A DNA stretch of 64,000 nt from Bacteroidales bacterium 6E (GCA_001270045.2 DF970669.1:139496-203495); one strand, 5' to 3'. Counted from the stretch's first letter, positions 1-10,207 are shown. The notes: a model not told the origin generated them from the sequence alone. Numbers and translations: made by a program.

Positions 1-1645
1 GGTAGGCTTCAGGACAAAATTTAGACTTCGAAGGAGCAACCGCAGGCTTCTCATCGAGCCAAACGATATTGCGTGACGAGGGCTCGCCCATGAACTGGTG
101 CTGGCTGATATCATCAATACACATCAGGTAAGGTCCGTAAAAAAAGGCAGCCTGTATCCCTGCAGGTGCATTCTCCCATCCGTACACTTCCCCTCCACGG
201 GTTACCAGATTGAGCCGATATTCCATCCTAACCGTAAATCGGTCGCCCCGGGTGACAGGCCCCAAATCCACATAACCATCCTTCAGGTCGGTGACTTCCA
301 TTTCTGATCCATTCTTCAGGATCTGAAATGATTTTGCCCACGATGGTTGCCTTACACTCAGGGAAGCACCGGCATTGGCTTCGGTCACCTCCAGCATGTA
401 TTCCGGCTCATTATCCCCTGTCCGGGTAATACTCACTTTGGTATCATCTGCCCCGTAGGTTCCTTCAAGAAATAAGTTTACCCGACAGGCATTTTCATTG
501 CAGGTCACACAATGACCCTGGGTTTCATGCAATCCCCTGATTCCGTGAAAATTACAGCACCACCAGGCATAACCGACATTGTCGGATGCTACAAATCCCA
601 CTTCCCTGTCGATATGGTGATGGCCAAAATCGCCTGTTTCAAACTGGTTAAAAAAGAAATGGTTGAGAAGGCATTTCTCGGCCAGCTCAAGGTATCGGGT
701 ATCGTCGGTGACTTCCCAAAGCTTGAATGCCACAAACAGGAAATCAGCTTCAGAACATCCTTCATCCCGGTAGGAATGGCCTTCACGGGGCTCACCGAAA
801 AACTCGGCCACACCGCTAGTGACCAAATAGTCTGTTGATGAAACCAAATCATCGAAACGGCTTTGTGCAAACGAAAGGTGTTCCACTTGGTCTGTCCTTT
901 CATACAACATCAACGACCCCAGCAGGGTGTTCAGGTAGCCATGGCTGTGTTGAACGCCCCTTTCGGGCAGGTATTGGCCTGCTTTTGCCGCCAGTTCCAG
1001 GTATGAACTGTCGCCCGTGGCATCATATAACATTGCCCAGCCTTCCATCAACTGTGTAAAACAGATATATCCCATGGCCAGACTCTCCTTGAACTGTTCA
1101 GCCACTTCGGGCATCAACATGGTTCCAGCTATTCCCGACAGAAATCCGCCCAGCCTGACTGCCGCCTGCAACACCTCCGGTTTGCCATAGGCTTTGTGGT
1201 ACTCCATCATCCCAACCAACAGCCGGCCGTTACCCCACAGCAAGGCCATATGCCGGTTACTGATGTCGCCCGGGGCAAACGACAAAGATTCATCCCCGAA
1301 ACGGCCGTCGGACCGCTGATACTTCAGTAACTGTCCTGTCAGGCTGTGGATATCCACAGGATTATCCTCTGGCTGTGTCATGGACAATGCCTGAAGGTAA
1401 CGTCCCGAAATATCACCCGAAAACTCGGTAAAACGGCGTTGATAGGCTGGGTCAAGGGAAACATCGGCAAGAATAAACTCAGGGGTGAACATCGGTACGT
1501 CGCCATGCAGCAACCGATCCTGGACCTTATCGAGCCTTTTGGACAGCTCACCCGTATTTTGACCTGCATCCTGGTGAACTTCAGGAGAGATACAGCCGGT
1601 CGTCAGGATTATCAGAGCATAGAAAAATATCCTGGTCAGTTTCAT
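1..1645 (-). CDS. GH127/DUF1680-like beta-L-arabinofuranosidase lipoprotein (partial, C-terminus cut by window edge)
   Basis: An open frame on the minus strand runs from the ATG at 1643-1645 through the left edge without a stop. It begins with a lipoprotein signal (hydrophobic stretch then LTTGC), so the protein is probably membrane-anchored. The body has the alpha/alpha-barrel look of DUF1680 (MALLWGNGRLLVG, GYLNTLLG, YLELAEKCLLNHF) and a Cys-Cys motif (WWCCNFHGIRG, near residue 364). Known members of the family use a zinc-bound cysteine nucleophile to release beta-L-arabinofuranose or related sugars. It is the last visible gene of a minus-strand run of glycan-degrading genes, 46 bp after the GH29 gene. 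The assignment to GH127 rather than GH146 or another DUF1680 family is uncertain, and the C-terminal domain is not visible. Confidence 0.75.
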   Translation of the reverse strand, partial: MKLTRIFFYALIILTTGCISPEVHQDAGQNTGELSKRLDKVQDRLLHGDVPMFTPEFILADVSLDPAYQRRFTEFSGDISGRYLQALSMTQPEDNPVDIHSLTGQLLKYQRSDGRFGDESLSFAPGDISNRHMALLWGNGRLLVGMMEYHKAYGKPEVLQAAVRLGGFLSGIAGTMLMPEVAEQFKESLAMGYICFTQLMEGWAMLYDATGDSSYLELAAKAGQYLPERGVQHSHGYLNTLLGSLMLYERTDQVEHLSFAQSRFDDLVSSTDYLVTSGVAEFFGEPREGHSYRDEGCSEADFLFVAFKLWEVTDDTRYLELAEKCLLNHFFFNQFETGDFGHHHIDREVGFVASDNVGYAWWCCNFHGIRGLHETQGHCVTCNENACRVNLFLEGTYGADDTKVSITRTGDNEPEYMLEVTEANAGASLSVRQPSWAKSFQILKNGSEMEVTDLKDGYVDLGPVTRGDRFTVRMEYRLNLVTRGGEVYGWENAPAGIQAAFFYGPYLMCIDDISQHQFMGEPSSRNIVWLDEKPAVAPSKSKFCPEAY

Positions 1646-1691
1646 AAATCTTGATTTTGTCAGTGAATAGTCAAATTTGGTTTAGTCGTAA

Positions 1692-3074
1692 TCAGAATGC
1701 ATTCTCCACCCTTAACACCCAGGCATGGTCACAGGGGGAATTGGCTGGGGTGATGTCCGGGACGGTGATGGTCAGACTGCCTCCCGATATTTTTGATTTT
1801 ATGCCACCTTCATATCCAAGCAAGGAGACTTTTCCTGATTTGGATACTCCTTTCACCATCACCGGTTTTACAGGAAACTGTTTGCAAATCACAAACAGGT
1901 CGTTGCCTTTCCGGGTGAATCTCACAAAATCCGGACTTTGGGAACCGCCTGACCCTTCCCATTTTCGGGTACCATAAATGGCATCCCCATTTACTTCGAG
2001 CCATTTTCCGATATCCAGGAGACGCTGTTGCTGGATTTCGGGAATCCGACCATCGGCAGTCGGACCCACATCCAGAAGAAGATTGCCGCCAGATGAAACT
2101 TTATCGACCAACAGGTGAACCAAGGCCTCGGTTGACATATAATGGGCCGGGGTTTCAATGCGGTTATACCCAAAGGAAGTGCCAATTCCACGGCACTCTT
2201 CCCACGGATGGTCGGGATTGCTGACACTAGTTCCATCATGTACCATATCATATTCGGTAGTGTAAAAACCTCCATGGACACCCCGGGTTTCCTTACCCCA
2301 ACGGTCATTCACCGTTACCGTTTCCTTCACCGGCGATTCATTGTACAGCCAGGCAAGAAACTCGGTGCTCTTCCACTTTTCCGAAGGATGGTCCCATTCA
2401 CCGTCGGTCCAGACAAGGTCAGGCTTGTATCGGTTAACGAGGTCCTTCAGCTGGGGAATCATATGATCATCGACATATTTGTCAAGATTGTTGCGATACA
2501 GTGGATTGTACCATTCATAAAGTGAGTAGTAAAATCCCATGTGCAGTCCGGCCTCCTTGACCGCATCGGAAAGGTCACCGCAAAGATCGCGTTTGGGGCC
2601 GATATCAACACTGTTCCAGTTCCAGCTTTGGGCACTGGGCCACAGGGTAAAGCCTTCGTGATGTTTCGATGTCAGCACCACATATCTGGCTCCCGCCTTT
2701 TTGAAGAGCTCTGCCCATTGGGTCGGTTCAAAATACTCGGCCCTGAAATTAGGGGCAAAGCCCTGGTACAGGAAATCCTCCCCATACATTTTGTTATGAT
2801 GCTCCCTGAATAACTGTCCGGCCTTATCATTCGTGTTCATCATCCTGAACCAGTACCACTCCGAGTATTTGGCATACACGCCTATATCGGCATCGGCAGG
2901 AGCCCATGCAGGCACTGAATAAACACCCCAATGGATAAATATCCCGAATTTGACATCGCTGAACCATTCAGGTACAGGTCGGCTGTTGATCGATTCCCAG
3001 TCGGTGGTATACTTTTGCGACAAGCCTGTTACAGGCAACAATAAAAGAATCAGGTAAAAAAGTTGGTTTTTCAT
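1692..3074 (-). CDS. Alpha-L-fucosidase, glycoside hydrolase family 29
   Basis: This is a secreted GH29 enzyme that removes terminal alpha-L-fucose by a retaining mechanism. Residues 1-20 form a Sec signal peptide (FYLILLLLPVTGLSQ). The catalytic barrel shows the family hallmarks: FGIFIHWGVYSVP at 43-55, TSKHHEGFTLWP at 135-146 and VWTDGEW at 221-227, whose Asp224 is the expected nucleophile. At 460 residues it is typical of the short bacterial form with a small beta-sandwich at the C-terminus. It sits between the GH2 gene and the GH127-like gene on the same strand, which suggests a fucose decoration on the target glycan. Substrate linkage cannot be read from sequence. The family call is firm. 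Confidence 0.93.
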   Translation of the reverse strand: MKNQLFYLILLLLPVTGLSQKYTTDWESINSRPVPEWFSDVKFGIFIHWGVYSVPAWAPADADIGVYAKYSEWYWFRMMNTNDKAGQLFREHHNKMYGEDFLYQGFAPNFRAEYFEPTQWAELFKKAGARYVVLTSKHHEGFTLWPSAQSWNWNSVDIGPKRDLCGDLSDAVKEAGLHMGFYYSLYEWYNPLYRNNLDKYVDDHMIPQLKDLVNRYKPDLVWTDGEWDHPSEKWKSTEFLAWLYNESPVKETVTVNDRWGKETRGVHGGFYTTEYDMVHDGTSVSNPDHPWEECRGIGTSFGYNRIETPAHYMSTEALVHLLVDKVSSGGNLLLDVGPTADGRIPEIQQQRLLDIGKWLEVNGDAIYGTRKWEGSGGSQSPDFVRFTRKGNDLFVICKQFPVKPVMVKGVSKSGKVSLLGYEGGIKSKISGGSLTITVPDITPANSPCDHAWVLRVENAF

Positions 3075-3136
3075 AGATATGTGGTTTTCTGCCCCGGCAT
3101 ATAACGGAAAGAGGCAATCATAAACAAAAAAAAATA

Positions 3137-5509
3137 TTATTCGATCTTCAATATTCCATCCTGTAGTTCCACGGCCCTGGCGGTAACTTTTATTGCCCCG
3201 GGTGTCTTCCCGGTTTTTAGCAGGATGGTGGCAATACCGGCCTCGGCTTCAATAGGATTGTGGCCAATCAGTTCGGCGTCGCCTACAACCTCGAATACAA
3301 CCGGCCGGTTATCGGAATGGACAGGATTTCCGGCTTCATCGACAATAGTGGCATAAACAAAAACCACATCACGACCTCCGGGTGCAAGATCACGTCCGCT
3401 TTTGTCCCAGGCAAGTTCCAGCCTTGCAGCCTTCCCCGGTGTGGTGCGGGTAGTTTCGGTAACGATTAGGCCACCAATATATGCCCTCGCGGTCAGGGTT
3501 CCAGGCTCATATTTGGGAATTTGGAAAGTAAAGGGAGGATGAACCAGGTTGGTCGAATAGCGGTCGGTATCAGGCTTTTGCTTTGCAATGACCTGGTCGT
3601 TGAGCAACAACTCAACCTCATCTCCATTACTGTATACTTTCACGTCGGTCCATTCAGGGGTATCCCAGTAATTGGCAATAAACACCATGGGTTTCCCGAA
3701 TTTCGCCTCCGGAGCCAGGTCAGGCCCAGCCTGTGACTGGTAAAAATAATAGGCAAACTTGGGAATCCTGAATATATCACTGATACCAGAAGCTTCCAGA
3801 TCAGGGGCATAACCGCGGTTATAATCGAACATCAGCCAGTTGGCATCACCGGCCGCCTTGCCGTTCAGGTTGCTGTTGTGGGCTTCCTGATAATTCAGGG
3901 CCTGTTGAGCCAGGCGTACCGGACCAAATCCGCGTAGCTGCCTCGAATTCCGCTCTTCGGTTTTCAGGTCACTGAATTCAGTCTGGTTAAATCCCGCATT
4001 CTGGGCATAATATTCCCAATCACCATATTCGGCAATCAGGATGGGTTTTCCAGTATTGTAATGGTTCCAGTAATGGGGAGGCTGACCATGCTGACGGGCG
4101 GGTATAAACACGTCATAGCCATAATCCATCCACCCGCAGGTATACACGTCACCATCGGGAAGTTCCTCATGTACCGCCTTGTGTGCACGATCGATAAAGT
4201 CTCCTGTCATGCCCGATTCATTCAGCGACGCTTCCCAAAGGATCACGGAAGGATGGTTACGGCTGCGACGGACCATGTTCCTGACATCCATGATGCTGCG
4301 CTCCTGGAATACGGAGTCACCAAAGAACTGCCACCCGGGTATCGCATCCATGGTCATCAATCCCAGCTCATCGCAGGCTTCCATAAAAGCCAGTGAATGG
4401 GGGTAATGCGACAGCCTCACAAAGTTAAAGCCAGCCTGTTTGATTTTATATGCATCCCGGTGTTGGGCCTCATCCGATAAGGCATAGCCAATATAGGGAT
4501 ACTCCTGATGGCGGTTGGTACCGCGTAGCCAAAGTTTTTTGCCATTGAGTTCAAATCCCTCTGCTGTAAACCTGAATGTGCGAATTCCGGCCTTAAGGGA
4601 GGTTTGGTCGAGAGTCTTACCCGACTGGACAACCATGATATTCAAAGTGTATAAGTAAGGCGAATCGGGTGACCAAAGGGAGGGATTCCCTATTTTCATT
4701 TCCTGCCTGACCTGCTGATAACCGGCGCCATGCACGACCACCGGTTCCGAAAAGGATGATATTGCTTCGTTCCCTTCCCTGTCAAGCAGGGAAAGATGGA
4801 CCGAAATTTCCTCATCAACTGCCGACATATTAAAAATGTCGGTATGTACTACCATGGTGGCCGAGGCGTCAGAAACCTCCTCATAATGTATTCTGATCCC
4901 GCCACCTGCCACGCGTTTGGCCGCCAGGGGATCAGAAATATGGACCGGATTCTTCACCAGCAGTAGGGCCGTCCGGTATATACCGCTGAAATAGTTGAAA
5001 TCAAGTGTTTTAATGGGTTTGCCGGGAGGGACCTGCGGATTGTCAAGATTATTGAGCCGAACCAAAAGCACATTCACGGCCGGGTGTTCGGCAACCAAGC
5101 CTGTCAGGTCTATATATGCAGGGAGGTATCCTCCATGGTGGGTCATCAGGTAGGTGCCGTTGAGCCAGATTTCGGCCACCTGCATGGCCGCACCAATTTC
5201 AATGGCAATGTGCTGCCCCTGGCTTCCTTGGGGCAGGGTGAAAAACTTGCGGTAGAAAGCATACCCCTGCCACTGGTCCCCGCTAATCACCAAGGGCTCA
5301 ACATTTGCTGTATGGGGAAGGCTGACAGACCGCCATTCGAGACCATCGGCATTTCCCTGTTGGAACAGGTTTGCAGTGATCGTTGTATCCGCATCCCTGA
5401 TAAACTCCCAGTCGTCATTAAACTCAAAGGTTCCGGTGATTTTCTGCTCAGAACATGAATAGATAAAAAAAGTAAGAGAAAGTACTGCCAATATTCTGTT
5501 AAGATTCAT
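3137..5509 (-). CDS. Glycoside hydrolase family 2 (beta-galactosidase-like) lipoprotein
   Basis: The protein is a 790-residue GH2 enzyme with a lipobox ending at Cys19 (FFIYSCS). Domain order: jelly-roll sugar-binding domain (about 25-190), immunoglobulin-like domain (about 190-310), TIM barrel (about 310-600), then C-terminal beta domains. GTNRHQEYPYIG opens the barrel. The acid/base Glu lies in WEASLNESG (about residue 431) and the nucleophile Glu in LIAEYGDWEYY (about 492). The tail (about 690-790) resembles bacterial Ig-like domains seen on PUL-encoded GH2 enzymes. Beta-galactosidase is most likely given the GH53 galactanase nearby, but GH2 also includes mannosidases and glucuronidases. 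The gene is 62 bp upstream of the GH29 gene in the same direction. Confidence 0.9.
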   Translation of the reverse strand: MNLNRILAVLSLTFFIYSCSEQKITGTFEFNDDWEFIRDADTTITANLFQQGNADGLEWRSVSLPHTANVEPLVISGDQWQGYAFYRKFFTLPQGSQGQHIAIEIGAAMQVAEIWLNGTYLMTHHGGYLPAYIDLTGLVAEHPAVNVLLVRLNNLDNPQVPPGKPIKTLDFNYFSGIYRTALLLVKNPVHISDPLAAKRVAGGGIRIHYEEVSDASATMVVHTDIFNMSAVDEEISVHLSLLDREGNEAISSFSEPVVVHGAGYQQVRQEMKIGNPSLWSPDSPYLYTLNIMVVQSGKTLDQTSLKAGIRTFRFTAEGFELNGKKLWLRGTNRHQEYPYIGYALSDEAQHRDAYKIKQAGFNFVRLSHYPHSLAFMEACDELGLMTMDAIPGWQFFGDSVFQERSIMDVRNMVRRSRNHPSVILWEASLNESGMTGDFIDRAHKAVHEELPDGDVYTCGWMDYGYDVFIPARQHGQPPHYWNHYNTGKPILIAEYGDWEYYAQNAGFNQTEFSDLKTEERNSRQLRGFGPVRLAQQALNYQEAHNSNLNGKAAGDANWLMFDYNRGYAPDLEASGISDIFRIPKFAYYFYQSQAGPDLAPEAKFGKPMVFIANYWDTPEWTDVKVYSNGDEVELLLNDQVIAKQKPDTDRYSTNLVHPPFTFQIPKYEPGTLTARAYIGGLIVTETTRTTPGKAARLELAWDKSGRDLAPGGRDVVFVYATIVDEAGNPVHSDNRPVVFEVVGDAELIGHNPIEAEAGIATILLKTGKTPGAIKVTARAVELQDGILKIE

Positions 5510-5663
5510 TCTGATCTGGTTATAATGTTATAAAATAGCCGATGGCATAATGCCTCAACCAGGCTTAAAAAACACAATGGTACATTGACCACCGGTACAA
5601 AAGGCAAATCCCTCGCTCTTTGGCGACAAGGCCGGATACTGATGGTACCCGCTTAAATGGCCA

Positions 5664-7313
5664 TCACCAGTTCAGGGTGTCACAAACTTTCTGCCGGAAT
5701 GTATGTGAAATCAGTATCCTGGTTCTGCCATCAGGCAATCTTTCGGAAGTGATATGAGAATCGGACTCATAAGGGTATGAGCCATCCTCGTTGAAGGTGG
5801 TGAAGAAATGGGTGATTTCCCAATCATTCTCCCATAACAGCCGGTACTCATACTCCTTGTCGGGCTGTCCCAGCAAATTCAGGATCCCTCCCTGCATAAA
5901 TCCCTTCTGCCAGGGATCCTCTGTACCTGCAAGCCTGTATTCGCCACTGTAGGTGGGTGCCACCGCTATGGTCAGGTTATCCGGACAGAAGGCTTTCAGC
6001 ACCATTTGGTAGCCCGAATAGCCATCCTGGGGAAGCACGGTGACGGAATGATTTCCTGAGCACAAACTGGCAAGATCGAGGTCAGGTATGGGCTTGAAGG
6101 ATGGATTATTATCCCTGAAAACCATTTTTGCGGCCATAGAGGGCACATTCTCGAGGGTAAATGAGGCAGGGAAATTACCCGTGAAATATTGTGTATAAAT
6201 GAATTTACCATTCACATCCAGCACATCGGCCGTGATGGAAAAGCCCGATTGGAATCCGGCGTTAAAGGAGATGACCGCTCCCGATTGGCAAAGGTCGGCA
6301 GCCAAGGCGCTGATCAGTGTATAGGAGTATGGCAGCGAAGAGAAGGTGCCATTCTTCCCAAGCAGCAACCAGCGATCTTCGGCATAGGCGGCGAAACCCC
6401 AGGTATCGGGCTCCTCACCGCTGGTCCACGAACAGGCTGCAGTCATTATTGCACCATTGAACTGCCCAACCCTGACACCGCCCACCACCATGCCGGTGAT
6501 GGTACCCGTCTCGAGCACCTGAAGGATCACCTGCGAGGTGGTCCCGTTTTGCTCCAGTACATCAGATCTCGATGGATGATTATTAAAAGTGGTAGTCTCC
6601 ATATACAGGAAACCTTCTTTATTGGCATTATATGCTTCCAGAAATTCAGCAGAGGAGGCAAAAAGAAGGTTGCCATTCTCGTCCTTTAACTTCAGGAAAT
6701 TCTGTAAAGACATGGAGTATTGGACCTTCCATGCCGGACTCTCCACTGAAGCCGATTTCAGCGCATAATTTCGGGCTATTCCAAATACGATCGACGTATC
6801 CCCATCCCCTATTTCCACATCACCACCTATTTGTCCGTCATTGCCATCCGTCTCTTTTGAAAGGAAGATGTCGACCACCTTGTTCCCTTCGCTCAGATAG
6901 GTTTCCGTAACGGTAGCAATTTGGAAACCTTCAGCCTCGGCCTTCACCCCAAAGGTGACAGGATTATTGGGTGATGGTACTTTACCAGGGTCGACGGTCA
7001 GTTCCATGCGACCGTTCAACACCTCAAAAAATGGTTTCTTATTTCCCGAGTAAGTGACAATATCGTCACCATTCTTTCCCGAGAAGGTCAATGTAACAGG
7101 CACTTCAACCCGCTGGTTCGATGTGGCATCCAATACATTGACGGTGATATGGGTTTTAAAGAAATTAAAGTCAACAATCAACAGGTTGATATCATCCCCT
7201 GTCTCCCTGTCTTTCATAGGATCCTGCAATCCTTCGCATGCCGGCAACAGGCTCAGGGCCACCAGAAGGATGACCAGGTTGGTAAACCGACTGTATTTTT
7301 GAGATTTCAACAT
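5664..7313 (-). CDS. Uncharacterised lipoprotein with N-terminal Ig-like domain
   Basis: I do not recognise this 549-residue protein. It starts with a lipoprotein signal (LVALSLLPACEG, Cys near 26). Residues about 45-150 look like a carboxypeptidase-regulatory or Ig-like fold (THITVNVLDATSNQRVEVPVTLTF). The rest is beta-rich, with Gly/Asp loops and no catalytic motif that I can name. It lies 21 bp downstream of a predicted outer-membrane barrel gene (7335-8051) and the two look co-transcribed, so they may act together at the cell surface. Its position inside a glycan-degradation cluster suggests, but does not show, a role in glycan binding. Confidence 0.7.
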   Translation of the reverse strand: MLKSQKYSRFTNLVILLVALSLLPACEGLQDPMKDRETGDDINLLIVDFNFFKTHITVNVLDATSNQRVEVPVTLTFSGKNGDDIVTYSGNKKPFFEVLNGRMELTVDPGKVPSPNNPVTFGVKAEAEGFQIATVTETYLSEGNKVVDIFLSKETDGNDGQIGGDVEIGDGDTSIVFGIARNYALKSASVESPAWKVQYSMSLQNFLKLKDENGNLLFASSAEFLEAYNANKEGFLYMETTTFNNHPSRSDVLEQNGTTSQVILQVLETGTITGMVVGGVRVGQFNGAIMTAACSWTSGEEPDTWGFAAYAEDRWLLLGKNGTFSSLPYSYTLISALAADLCQSGAVISFNAGFQSGFSITADVLDVNGKFIYTQYFTGNFPASFTLENVPSMAAKMVFRDNNPSFKPIPDLDLASLCSGNHSVTVLPQDGYSGYQMVLKAFCPDNLTIAVAPTYSGEYRLAGTEDPWQKGFMQGGILNLLGQPDKEYEYRLLWENDWEITHFFTTFNEDGSYPYESDSHITSERLPDGRTRILISHTFRQKVCDTLNW

Positions 7314-7334
7314 GTCCTGGATTTTTCTGTTTTT

Positions 7335-8051
7335 CTATTTGGTTAACGCATAAAGCAGGGAAAATTTCAACATGGGATAAAAACGCCATGTTGAAAACTG
7401 CTCTTCGAGATATTCCTTCTGATGATGTGCCTCATCGGAAGTCGGCGATAGCAAACCAGTGGATTCGATACTGATTTTGGGCGGACCCTGGTAAAAGGTA
7501 CCCGCTTCGAAGCTAAAGGACAGCCGGCCAGATTGACTTATCTTATTCCCCACTCCAAAGGCGAGATAAGGACTCAGCTTCATCGACGGGCTGATCTCAA
7601 ACTGAAACTCCCCGACTTTCTCTGCAGGGATATAAATATCACCATATTTCCAGTCCTCCGCGGCATATCCGTCAAGAACCGGTTTAAACAGGTTATAGCC
7701 GCCACCGAAAGCGATATAGAGTGCCTTATAGTAGTGGAAGTCGGCAATGATCGAAAGGCTGCCCGACTTATAATCCAGGCTGGCATCATAATTTATGTCA
7801 TTCTCCTCGAAGGAAAAGGGATAATTCAGCGACATCTGCTCATACCCGATATTTACGAAGAGTGAATTGCCTGCGGCCAATGACAATAGTGCACCCGGTC
7901 CGTTGGTTGACATGGAAACCCCCAGGGCTACCGCCGAGGAGCGGATATTGGAATCCCCCTGGGCATAAGAAACCAGGGTACTTGTCCCAATCAACCATCC
8001 CAAAAGCATGAAAAACCTTAAAGCGCGTCCCCCGTAAATGGATAAATTCAT
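7335..8051 (-). CDS. Predicted outer-membrane beta-barrel protein
   Basis: This 238-residue protein begins with a signal peptide (FFMLLGWLIGTSTLVSYAQ). It then shows alternating aromatic/polar strands (LFVNIGYEQMSLNYPF, YIAFGGGYNLF, LSFSFEAGTFYQG) and ends in a hydrophobic strand (MLKFSLLYALTK) typical of small outer-membrane barrels. No enzyme motif is visible. It is the first gene of an apparent two-gene unit with the downstream lipoprotein. The substrate or partner is unknown. The beta-barrel call rests on pattern and not on a recognised family. Confidence 0.65.
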   Translation of the reverse strand: MNLSIYGGRALRFFMLLGWLIGTSTLVSYAQGDSNIRSSAVALGVSMSTNGPGALLSLAAGNSLFVNIGYEQMSLNYPFSFEENDINYDASLDYKSGSLSIIADFHYYKALYIAFGGGYNLFKPVLDGYAAEDWKYGDIYIPAEKVGEFQFEISPSMKLSPYLAFGVGNKISQSGRLSFSFEAGTFYQGPPKISIESTGLLSPTSDEAHHQKEYLEEQFSTWRFYPMLKFSLLYALTK

Positions 8052-8265
8052 ATCGATATTGTCTATAACCGATCCATTGTATACGTCAAACCCCGGTTGT
8101 TCCTAAGGTTATCTTGCGGACCGGCGAATCATTGCAAAAAACAAATATAAAACTAATAACGTTGAATCATATGGCTTATTTCCAATAATTTCGGAAAGAT
8201 ACCGAACCGCAGGAAAAAATCGCACTGACCAACCGGACACATACTAAACCGACCAAATCACGCCT

Positions 8266-9486
8266 CTATTCGTAGCTTTTGTTCATATATTCGACTACTG
8301 GCAGGGCATTCCCCCCGAAATCAAAGAAGGTGGCATTGTCCCAGGCAGATCCGGTGCCCCAAAGATCTTTCATGCCAGAGGTGATCCATGCGGGTTCCCA
8401 GTACATCACCCCTTTTCCTCCGGCGTTCATCACATCTTGTGTCAGGCGTATCATGAAATCACGCTGACCATCACGGGTATATGGATATCCTTCAAGTGGG
8501 TTCTGGCTCCCAAAGATGTTGCCGTATCCATCGGCTCCATCCGTTGTCCAGGGATAGGCGGTTTCCAATACCATAACTTCCTTTCCGAATCCCTTTTTCA
8601 ATCGCGAAACCAAGGTAGGAAGCATCGTAAATGGAACTTCGGTGTGCCAAATATGGTAATACGAGAACCCGATGATGTCGAAATCGGTGACCTTTCCATC
8701 GCTGAGCGCTTTTCCGAACCACCATTCCAGGTTTTTGGGATCAGCCACATGCAGGGCGACCTTTGGCTTGATCGACGAACTGGCGGATGCGTCCCTTACT
8801 GCCTTGATCCCGCTGTTGAGGACTGCCCCAAGATTCGACCAGTAACCGTTGCAACCATCCAGTCTGGGAAATCCCGAAGCGACCTCGCTGATCATCATTC
8901 CGCAGTTGGTTTCGTTTCCGATCTGTACCATTTCAGGCATCAGCCCTTTGGCCTCCAGACGCTTCAATACATTGAAAGTATATTGGTAGACTGAATCCTT
9001 CAAAACATCAATACTGGTAATCTCTTTCCAGGCTGCAGGAGGAACCTGGTGGCCGGGGTCGGCCCAGCGGTCGGAATAGTGAAAGTCGAGGTTCACGGCC
9101 ATGCCCAGCTCCTTTGCCCTGCGAATGGTCTTTTCGACATCCTCATAGCCACTGTAAAGGTTTTTTGAAGGATTGCCATAAACATCCCTTACCCATACAG
9201 GTGAGTGCCAGAGCCTCACCCTGACCATGTTGGCCCCATGCGATTTCATGATCAGGAATGGATCCCTGACCTCCCCCGAATCCCTGTAGGTTCCGCCATG
9301 GTCCTCAACCTGGTTGACATACGAGAGATCAACCCCCATGGCAAACTCTTCGGCAGTATAAAAACGCCGGTCGTTTTCGGGGTCAGTCTCTGGATTGTTT
9401 TTCTTGTTGCAGGAAAAGAGAATAAAGCACAGCAATACCAGACCAATTTTACGCATGACATTCGGATGTTTCGGATTCATTGTCAA
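8266..9486 (-). CDS. Arabinogalactan endo-beta-1,4-galactanase, GH53
   Basis: The 406-residue protein matches the GH53 family, which cuts beta-1,4-galactan backbones (type I arabinogalactan, pectic galactan). It has a lipobox (FILFSCNKK), then a barrel with VNLDFHYSDRWADPGHQ, the acid/base Glu in QIGNETNCGMM (about residue 194) and the nucleophile Glu in VLETAYPWT (about 305). PYTRDGQRDFM and GVMYWEPAWI near the C-terminus are also family-typical. Together with the GH2 and GH127-like genes this points to galactan and arabinogalactan degradation at the cell surface. It precedes the lipoprotein/barrel pair on the same strand after a gap of about 214 bp that may carry its own promoter or terminator. 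Confidence 0.93.
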   Translation of the reverse strand: MTMNPKHPNVMRKIGLVLLCFILFSCNKKNNPETDPENDRRFYTAEEFAMGVDLSYVNQVEDHGGTYRDSGEVRDPFLIMKSHGANMVRVRLWHSPVWVRDVYGNPSKNLYSGYEDVEKTIRRAKELGMAVNLDFHYSDRWADPGHQVPPAAWKEITSIDVLKDSVYQYTFNVLKRLEAKGLMPEMVQIGNETNCGMMISEVASGFPRLDGCNGYWSNLGAVLNSGIKAVRDASASSSIKPKVALHVADPKNLEWWFGKALSDGKVTDFDIIGFSYYHIWHTEVPFTMLPTLVSRLKKGFGKEVMVLETAYPWTTDGADGYGNIFGSQNPLEGYPYTRDGQRDFMIRLTQDVMNAGGKGVMYWEPAWITSGMKDLWGTGSAWDNATFFDFGGNALPVVEYMNKSYE

Positions 9487-9526
9487 AAATAACCAAAAAT
9501 ATCTGGCATGAGAATACGGTAGGGCA

Positions 9527-10054
9527 TTATTGCCTGGCAGTCAACCCGGTTTCCCTCATCATCCATAGTTGGCAACCAAAATGGCCGCTGTTGCCCATAG
9601 GCCCTGTCAGATAATGGAAACCAAGTTTCTCGTATACATGCAATGCCTGATTCAATTCGGGCATGGTTTCGAGGTAGATGCGACCGAATCCCTGGTTGCG
9701 GGCTTCCGCAATGCAACGTTCGATCATGGCACGTCCCAAGCCTTTTCCGCGGGCTTCGGGAAGGAGGTACATTTTCACCAGTTCACAGGTATCGGCGGGC
9801 AATCCATCGGTTGGGTAAATCCCTCCCCCTCCGGCAATTTTTCCGTGATGTTCCACCACAAAATAGGCGGAGCGGGGCTTCCTGAATAGTTCGTATAGTG
9901 CGTCGGTGGTTGGGTCGAAATAGACCGTTCCGGGATGATTGGCACCAAATTCGGCCAGCGTTTTCCTAATGATTTCAGCCAGTAAAGGATTGTCGTCCGG
10001 CTCAATGGGCCTCACCACCACGTCTTCAGGCATTGACCTGTGTACAGAATTCAT
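9527..10054 (-). CDS. GNAT-family N-acetyltransferase
   Basis: A 175-residue acetyl-CoA-dependent acyltransferase of the GNAT fold. Motif A is clear (LPEARGKGLGRAMIERCI, about residues 93-110), followed by IYLETMPELNQALHVYEKLGFHY, the usual motif B region. The substrate is not predictable. The start at 10054 gives MNSVHRSMPEDVVVRPIEP; an internal Met eight residues in would also be possible. A -7-like box (TAAGTTTG, read on the minus strand at 10080-10087) lies about 25 nt upstream, so the gene may have its own promoter although it sits among glycan-degradation genes. Confidence 0.88.
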   Translation of the reverse strand: MNSVHRSMPEDVVVRPIEPDDNPLLAEIIRKTLAEFGANHPGTVYFDPTTDALYELFRKPRSAYFVVEHHGKIAGGGGIYPTDGLPADTCELVKMYLLPEARGKGLGRAMIERCIAEARNQGFGRIYLETMPELNQALHVYEKLGFHYLTGPMGNSGHFGCQLWMMRETGLTARQ

Positions 10055-10207
10055 ATTTATAGGTATTCAACTTTTCCTGCAAACTTAATGCAAAGAATTA
10101 CTGCCCCTGCGCCTTCACTTCGAAAAAAAAGCAATGAAACCCACAGCCAGACAAAACTTTTACATGAGATTTCATGAGCATCCCATGACAAAACAACCAG
10201 GGAATTT

